From: Acidaminobacter hydrogenoformans DSM 2784
Lineage (GTDB): Bacteria > Bacillota > Clostridia > Peptostreptococcales > Acidaminobacteraceae
Direction: 5' to 3'
Assembly: GCF_900103005.1 (NCBI RefSeq)
Contig: NZ_FMWL01000012.1
Coordinates: 32,246-96,245, forward strand
Length of the DNA: 64,000 nucleotides
A program made the position numbers and the translations under genes. The notes beneath the pieces were generated by a model that saw only the letters and a list, made by a program, of their open reading frames with translations, searched no databases and was not told the origin of the DNA. Below, one piece after another: positions 58,836 to 64,000 of this stretch; within the stretch, counting starts at the first letter, position 1; every line of letters begins with the position of its first letter.

Positions 58836-58879
58836 ATTTGAGTGTAGGGTTGTAAATTTCAAAGTAAAGAGGGAATAAG

Positions 58880-61600
58880 ATGTTTAAAATTGACCGAGCA
58901 ATATTAGAGGCAGATCAAGTAATATGTAAAAATATTGACCGTTTTGATAATTCTGAAAGAGGCCTGCTGTCACAAAATATACTTGCTCAACTTAGAAACT
59001 ATGTAGAATATATAGTGCAAAAAATTCACTCAAATGGAGTGGACATTGATCCCAATAACTACAGTAAGAAAAAGGAAGCGTGGGAGCATATTCAAAAATA
59101 TGGACAATATCGGTTTTTGGCAAAATTCCACTCTTTGCTTCAAAAATCAGTTTCTCATTACACCTTTGATGAGGGGGGCTCAGAGAGATTGATGCTCAAA
59201 TATTATGAGTATTTAATAAGAATCAAAGTGTTTTTAAAAGACACATATAATTTGGATGTTCTAATTAATATTGATGAATTCCCATTAGATTTGGATACTG
59301 ACCTTGTAGAGTACTATAAAAAAATATCATCAAGAATAAATAGACCGAGCCCTCATGCAACTCGTAATCCCTTTAACGAACGTTACTATATTCAGAAAAT
59401 AAAACCTTTCTTTATTGATCATTGTATTTATTATGAAGTTACTTTTACAGTTGCCAACGATAAATCCAGTAAATTCGATAGGGTCATTGCTTTCACTAAC
59501 ATTGAGCTATTAGACAATTATGCAGTAAAGCTTTCCTTACATAATGATTACATTGAGGTAATGGGTAAAACCATGCCTATTCAAGTGATTGATAGCTGGG
59601 AGGTTTCAATCAGACCTTGTGAAGTAAACAGGTTTGCAGATATTTTTGGGAGGCATCCGGAGATAAGTTCAAGCAACTATGAATTTCGTGATTTGATGAA
59701 ATTTCTTACTAACACCCGTATGAGTTTGGTGAATATTGTAAGTTCATCAGATTCATATTATATGTGGGCTAAAAATATTTGCACAAAAGAATCAAAGGTT
59801 ACTTATATTTTCGATGTTTTAGATCAGTCGAGGGAAATAATAAAGAACAATAAACCAGGTAGTAATGTAGTGCGTTATTTTCTCCATAAGATGAATAATA
59901 AAACAATGAAAATGCAATATTATTATAAAAATTGTAGTGGAATGTCTAATTTATATTTGAAATGGGGCTGTATGCCTTTTGACCAAATGCCATTAGCAAC
60001 TTCACTAATAAAACATAATCCTCGTATTCATGATTTATTTGATTGTATCAACACAAATGATAGAGAACATGAATTCCTTGCACGTAAAATAAAAAACAAC
60101 ACAGAACATCAAGATGTCTTATTTTCTTCAAAAAGTGAGTTGTCGCAATTTGAAGATATTGGAGCTACAATAGGAAAATTTAATTCATTACTTTATACTA
60201 AGAAAAAGGAGCATATGGATCGCACAATATTGATGTATAAAGATCATTTTTACATCAAAGGATATGCTGATGATACTGCTCAGATTATTTCAAGACTTAA
60301 AGAACTATCAAATTCCGGAATAGCCGGATATTCAAACTTTGTCGAATCGTGGTTAGCTCAGAATCAATCGTACAAAATTGATAGTAAAGAAAAGTTGTCT
60401 ACTCTAAAAACCATGTTCTCAAATTCACAAGTGGCGCTTATATATGGATCAGCCGGAACTGGAAAGTCAACACTTATAAACCATATTTCAAATCTATACA
60501 ACGATAGAGAAAAACTATTCTTAGCAAATACTAATCCTGCTGTTGATAATATGAGGAGGAAAGTTAAATCCGCAAGATGTGAATTTAAGACGATTGCAAA
60601 ATTTTTGACATATCGCAATATAGATGTTGAGTATGACATTCTAGTTATTGATGAGTGTAGTACAGTAAGCAACAAAGATATGCGAACCATTCTTGATAAA
60701 GCAAAATTTAAACTTCTGGTCCTTGTAGGGGATGTTTTTCAGATAGAAGCAATATTATTTGGTAACTGGTTTAGCATTGCTCGTACATTTATTCCGAAAT
60801 CCTCTGTATCCGAGCTGACGAAACCGTATCGAAGTAGCAAAGAGGAGTTACTAACAGTATGGGATCGAGTTCGTAATTTGGATGATGCCATTTTGGAACC
60901 ACTAGTAAAAAGCAAATATTCTGTTAAACTAGATGAATCTATTTTTGAGCACTTTTCGGAAGATGAAATAATTTTATGCCTGAATTATGACGGACTGTAT
61001 GGCATAAACAATATTAATAAATTTTTGCAGAGTAGCAATCCGAATAAAGCTGTGGGTTGGGGGATCAATATTTACAAAGTAGGTGATCCTATATTGTTTA
61101 ACGAGTCTGAGCGGTTTACACCCTTGATTTATAATAATATGAAAGGAAGAATAATAGATATAGAGTCAACAGAGCATAAAATCCGTTTTGACATTGAAAT
61201 TGATATTGCTATTACTGAATGGGATTCTGAAGATTATGACTTTATTCTAATTGAAGAATCGGAACGCAAAAATTCAATTATCAGTTTTTGGGTAAATCGG
61301 TTTAAAAGTACTGATGAGGATGATGACTCTTCTGATGCTATTGTGCCATTTCAAGTTGCATATGCAGTTTCTATACACAAGGCTCAAGGTTTGGAGTACA
61401 AGTCTGTAAAAGTTGTAATTACAAACGAAGTAGAAGAACTCATTACACATAATATTTTCTACACAGCTATTACCCGTGCAAAGGAAGATTTAAAAATCTA
61501 TTGGTCACCTGAAACAGAGAAAAAGATATTAGAAGGACTTTCTCTGAATAACTATCGTAAAGATGCAGCTTTGTTGTCTGAACTATTTAGTTTGCAATAA
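58880..61600 (+). CDS. SF1 helicase with long unassigned N-terminal region
   Basis: A 906-residue protein. Residues 515-900 are an SF1 (UvrD/RecD-like) helicase: GSAGTGKST (Walker A, 523-531), ILVIDECSTVSN (II), LVGDVFQIEAI (III), KPYRSSKEE (IV), SIHKAQGLEYKSVKVV (V) and YTAITRAKEDLKIYW (VI). The first 500 residues match no domain I can name; helices such as SQNILAQLRNYVEYIVQKI and YRFLAKFHSLLQKSVSHYTF recall HEPN-like bundles, with R78-x5-H84. Stand-alone, AT-rich and inside a defence island, it is a candidate antiphage effector. Confidence 0.8.
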   Translation: MFKIDRAILEADQVICKNIDRFDNSERGLLSQNILAQLRNYVEYIVQKIHSNGVDIDPNNYSKKKEAWEHIQKYGQYRFLAKFHSLLQKSVSHYTFDEGGSERLMLKYYEYLIRIKVFLKDTYNLDVLINIDEFPLDLDTDLVEYYKKISSRINRPSPHATRNPFNERYYIQKIKPFFIDHCIYYEVTFTVANDKSSKFDRVIAFTNIELLDNYAVKLSLHNDYIEVMGKTMPIQVIDSWEVSIRPCEVNRFADIFGRHPEISSSNYEFRDLMKFLTNTRMSLVNIVSSSDSYYMWAKNICTKESKVTYIFDVLDQSREIIKNNKPGSNVVRYFLHKMNNKTMKMQYYYKNCSGMSNLYLKWGCMPFDQMPLATSLIKHNPRIHDLFDCINTNDREHEFLARKIKNNTEHQDVLFSSKSELSQFEDIGATIGKFNSLLYTKKKEHMDRTILMYKDHFYIKGYADDTAQIISRLKELSNSGIAGYSNFVESWLAQNQSYKIDSKEKLSTLKTMFSNSQVALIYGSAGTGKSTLINHISNLYNDREKLFLANTNPAVDNMRRKVKSARCEFKTIAKFLTYRNIDVEYDILVIDECSTVSNKDMRTILDKAKFKLLVLVGDVFQIEAILFGNWFSIARTFIPKSSVSELTKPYRSSKEELLTVWDRVRNLDDAILEPLVKSKYSVKLDESIFEHFSEDEIILCLNYDGLYGINNINKFLQSSNPNKAVGWGINIYKVGDPILFNESERFTPLIYNNMKGRIIDIESTEHKIRFDIEIDIAITEWDSEDYDFILIEESERKNSIISFWVNRFKSTDEDDDSSDAIVPFQVAYAVSIHKAQGLEYKSVKVVITNEVEELITHNIFYTAITRAKEDLKIYWSPETEKKILEGLSLNNYRKDAALLSELFSLQ

Positions 61601-62183
61601 TTGCACATTTAGAATAACCGAAGGGTTGAGTATTTGTTCGAACGAGTGATAAATGAAAAATAAAAATGGAAAAGCGAATTAAATGTTTGCAACTCGACAA
61701 ACTTCCTACTCTCACATGCTATCGAATGAATGGATTAACATCCGTATTGACCACTCAATTTAAAATTTTTGATAGGTTTCCACGAACGGACAAAAGTTGT
61801 AAACTGGTGTCGACATATTTCCATATACGAGAAAATACAAAAAACACACGCAAGACATCAATACCAACGGTTTGAGCCACGCGGAGACGGTAGTATTGAT
61901 GTCAAGGGTTGATAAGTGAGTGTGTAGAAAAGCCTTGAAATAAAGGCTTTCAGGGGTTTGAGAGTGAAAATTCGAAGTGATGAAATCGTGAAAATATCTG
62001 TTCATGGTAACAAGTCCAAAGGCATGATTTTGAACGTGACAGAGCGATTTAGATAACATTGGCTTGCAGTGGTCAATTTAGATGTGTTATGAAAAAGCAG
62101 AGGTATTAAGGTTGGGTTGAACGTAGAGCCAGTATCTACATGTTCTACAGTCTAAATTTACAGCTTATGAAAGGAGGGCTTTT
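61601..62183. other. 583-base stretch without a convincing gene
   Basis: Short open frames here lack ribosome sites and family features. ATTGACCACT at 61746-61755 is repeated inverted at 62068-62077, and the bases around both (gtggtcaatttaga, gtggtcaatacgg) recall the repeated ends of IS21-type elements. It may be a decayed, transposase-free element. AAAGGAGGG at the right edge belongs to the next gene. Confidence 0.35.
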
Positions 62184-62619
62184 TTGGACTTTATAAATGA
62201 CTTTGACAAAATTATATGTGAGGTATCCAGTGTGCTCGGTAAGCCTATCAATAAAACCAAATATGAAATTGTTGATAGAGGAATACCACATCAGCCTAGG
62301 AGTTTGCCAACCGGAATGATGGGGGTCTATACATTTTGGTATGAAGGTGATTTTTTGAAATTAGGAAAAGCCGGGCCTATGTAGTAATGCCAGGTTTGTG
62401 AGTCTGCATTATAATCATAGATCCGCTCAAAGTACTTTAGCCGCATCGGTTATATCAGACACGAGAATGAAAGATAAAGGCATACATGAAAACAATGTTG
62501 GAGATCGGATAAAGAACGATTGCCGTAGGATAGATATATTATTAGATTCGAGCTTGGGGATTTTCACATTGGAACTTATAGAAGCCGCCCTTCTTTATAA
62601 ATATGAACCTATTTATTAA
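62184..62619 (+). pseudogene. Frameshifted GIY-YIG-like gene
   Basis: TTG at 62184 with AAGGAGGG upstream starts a protein (INDFDKIICEVSSVLGKPIN; GVYTFWYEGDFLKLGKAGP) that stops at 62382-62384. From about 62386 another frame continues the same protein: SNARFVSLHYNHRSAQSTLA ... LELIEAALLYKYEPIY. One base change in length at about 62379-62385 would restore about 145 residues. GVYTFW and LKLGKAG recall a GIY-YIG-like fold. It is either a mutation or a sequencing error. Confidence 0.65.
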
Positions 62620-62687
62620 GGTTTTGCAACGCAAAGATAGTCAAGAATTAAAAAATAAGGTATAAACAATTCTAATGAGGAGGTGCA

Positions 62688-62969
62688 ATGCAAATGGGAA
62701 GAGGAATGAGATTTTTAGAATCATCAGCAACTCCAGAAGAAGACTCCTACGGATATAGAGTTGAATGGGATGATCAAACAACTTCAGTAAAAGAAATGTT
62801 CAATAATGGTGGGAAAGTTGAGCATTACGGTTCAGGTTCAAGAGATGTTTCGGGTTTCGACAATGCGTGGGATATGTTTAACTATTACAAAGATAATCCG
62901 GATTTCATAGGTGTACGACTAATAAAAATTGATTCGGATGGAAATGAAAGTATATATGCATCTAAATAA
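62688..62969 (+). CDS. Small protein of unknown function
   Basis: A 93-residue soluble protein (GRGMRFLESSATPEEDSYGY; VEHYGSGSRDVSGFDNAWDM; FIGVRLIKIDSDGNESIYASK). AGGAGGTG lies just before the ATG. It is the last gene of the island before the transposase remnant. No family assigned. Confidence 0.65.
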   Translation: MQMGRGMRFLESSATPEEDSYGYRVEWDDQTTSVKEMFNNGGKVEHYGSGSRDVSGFDNAWDMFNYYKDNPDFIGVRLIKIDSDGNESIYASK

Positions 62970-63054
62970 ATATATCGAATGGAACAAATGAAGCAGGAGG
63001 AATAAAACGTTTTATTTTGCTCTACCAATATCAATTTGCCTATGAACTAACATA

Positions 63055-63101
63055 TAAAAAACATGGCACCCCACTTCACAATTCAGTAGAGTGCCGTGTT
63101 C
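63055..63101 (-). terminator. Terminator-like hairpin
   Basis: ACATGGCAC at 63061-63069 pairs with GTGCCGTGT at 63091-63099 with one wobble or mismatch. On the minus strand it is followed by six T, so it would end transcription from the transposase remnant. Confidence 0.45.
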
Positions 63102-63181
63102 GTTTTCAACCTTTTTCATTAACATCTCATATTCCGCTGAAATAGGTTTATTTATTAAGGATTTAATTTAAGGCTTTTAAA

Positions 63182-63478
63182 TCATGTTGTACCTCGAATG
63201 AATAGATCCTCAGGGATCCCTAAATACCTCATCACCGTCCTGACGTTATCTCTTAAGGGTTTGTTATACTCTGGGTGGATCACCTTTCCAATGGTTACTG
63301 TTGAGGTAACAACAGAGAAAAAGATCCCATGAATCGCAACAAGGGAAGGCCTGGACATCTTGACATTACCAGTGCCAATGATCGTTTTCTTCTCTAATTC
63401 CAGTTCTCTTCGCACCACGTACTCAGCCACGCTTAGTATTAGCATAAGAATCAGCATCAAATAACCAATGGCTTCCAT
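63182..63478 (-). pseudogene. C-terminal remnant of an IS1634-like transposase
   Basis: A 98-residue frame (EAIGYLMLILMLILSVAEYV, then RRELELEKKTIIGTGNVKMSRPSL ... VMRYLGIPEDLFI) matches the last part of IS1634/IS4-like transposases, where a helix like VEALGFLMLLALLVYSLVE is followed by Lys-rich residues and a proline-rich linker. The catalytic core is absent and the frame closes about ten codons further upstream, so this is debris. Confidence 0.65.
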
Positions 63479-63738
63479 CGAAAAAATTGAGAGTTTGTGA
63501 GCATTAAGGTGATGAGGCTAATTATAAATGATGTATAGGCTGATATTTTGTGTAAAATTATGGAATCGAAAATGGTTAGGACGCAAATCATATTCAGTGG
63601 AATAAAAGATTAAGAAAACCTCTTGAAGAATGAACCAATTCGCCAGAAACAGCCCCAATTCAAATGTTCAACGATTGGTCCTAATGTTCAATGTCAACTT
63701 CCATAAAAAAATGTGACTAACCCGAAAATAATCAGTCA

Positions 63739-63791
63739 AAGCCCGTATTTCTGAGGATTTGCTTGCAAAGATACGGGCTTAATGTTATACT
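63739..63791 (+). promoter_or_regulatory. Transposase promoter with inverted repeat
   Basis: TTGCAA at 63763-63768 and TATACT at 63786-63791, 17 apart, form a good promoter. AAGCCCGTAT at 63739-63748 and ATACGGGCTT at 63771-63780 are perfect inverted arms, the second lying in the spacer. This may be the IS left end or an autoregulatory site. Confidence 0.65.
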
Positions 63792-63829
63792 GTATTTAGT
63801 CACATATGTTACTAAAAAGGAGGACGAAT

Positions 63830-64000
63830 ATGTACCTCGATTTTCTAGTCAAAATACCAGAAGCAGCAGGTAAAATTACCTACAGAAAACGAGACGACTC
63901 CTGTTATGTTTACTATGAGTACGATAGGATCTATGATCCTACGCGAAAATTTACGAACGTAAAGAGAGCGATGATTGGTAAGCAATCCAAAGCTGATCAT
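63830..64000 (+). CDS. IS1634-like transposase, N-terminal part
   Basis: Fifty-seven codons run off the right edge (YLDFLVKIPEAAGKITYRKR; CYVYYEYDRIYDPTRKF; NVKRAMIGKQSKADH). The pattern GKI, YVYYE-Y-R-Y-P-KK, and a final IGK match the N-terminus of IS1634-type (IS4 superfamily) DDE transposases. AAAAAGGAGG precedes the ATG. Only the N-terminal part is visible, so activity cannot be judged. Confidence 0.75.
   Translation, partial: MYLDFLVKIPEAAGKITYRKRDDSCYVYYEYDRIYDPTRKFTNVKRAMIGKQSKADH

Noticed and set aside
61666..62059. Open frames of 69 and 99 codons on both strands
   Set aside because: They overlap each other, lack ribosome sites and have no family pattern. The region fits a decayed mobile element better.

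Overview
The window is mostly a complete siphovirus-type prophage of a low-to-moderate GC Gram-positive host. Strong purine-rich ribosome binding sites, frequent GTG and TTG starts, and the protein families point to Bacillota, most likely Clostridia. No host housekeeping gene is present, so the genus cannot be set. The phage is of the HK97 type: HNH nuclease, P27-like small terminase, large terminase, portal, ClpP-like protease, HK97-fold capsid and a long tail with a tape measure.

Layout. 1-105 is the end of a flanking gene, probably transposase-related. 172-3659 (minus) holds two tandem serine recombinases and a small HTH/SHOCT-like pair. 3775-5525 (minus) is lysis: amidase, holin and two small genes. 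5541-14344 (minus) is the tail: a glycine-rich beta-helix fibre, baseplate-type protein, tape measure, G/GT chaperones with a -1 frameshift site, and tail tube. 14358-24421 holds connectors, an unusually large set of virion-surface proteins, capsid, protease, portal and one plus-strand cargo gene. 24411-31480 is packaging: an intein-split large terminase, ParB-methyltransferase, small terminase and HNH. 31629-34886 mixes accessory genes (including a membrane HD-GYP protein) with a late regulator. 34883-44691 is replication: an SNF2 helicase broken in its P-loop, VRR-NUC, a VirE/primase-like protein, PolA, a DUF2815 ssDNA-binding protein, a DUF2800 nuclease and a sigma-like regulator. 45142-48489 is the divergent immunity region: two XRE regulators, an ImmA/IrrE peptidase and two small genes.

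48738-62969 (plus) is a defence and cargo island: a type I restriction-modification system, an ImmA/IrrE-PIN pair, a small-protein plus membrane-protein pair, a 906-residue SF1 helicase with an unassigned N-terminal half, a frameshifted gene and a small unknown. 63182-64000 holds pieces of two IS1634-like transposases. The recombinases mark the left end of the prophage. The right end could lie anywhere from about 48.5 kb to past 63 kb, because no convincing attachment repeat was found.

The non-coding signals are distinctive. There are three copies of a 31-bp promoter-like motif (3067, 27368, 29074), two copies of a 36-bp motif (39888, 44155), three related promoter-plus-hairpin modules (31.5, 33.6 and 34.4 kb), and two GAAC-N4-GTTC operators around the immunity genes. 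The most striking protein-level feature is an apparent class 3 (W-C-T) intein in the P-loop of the large terminase.
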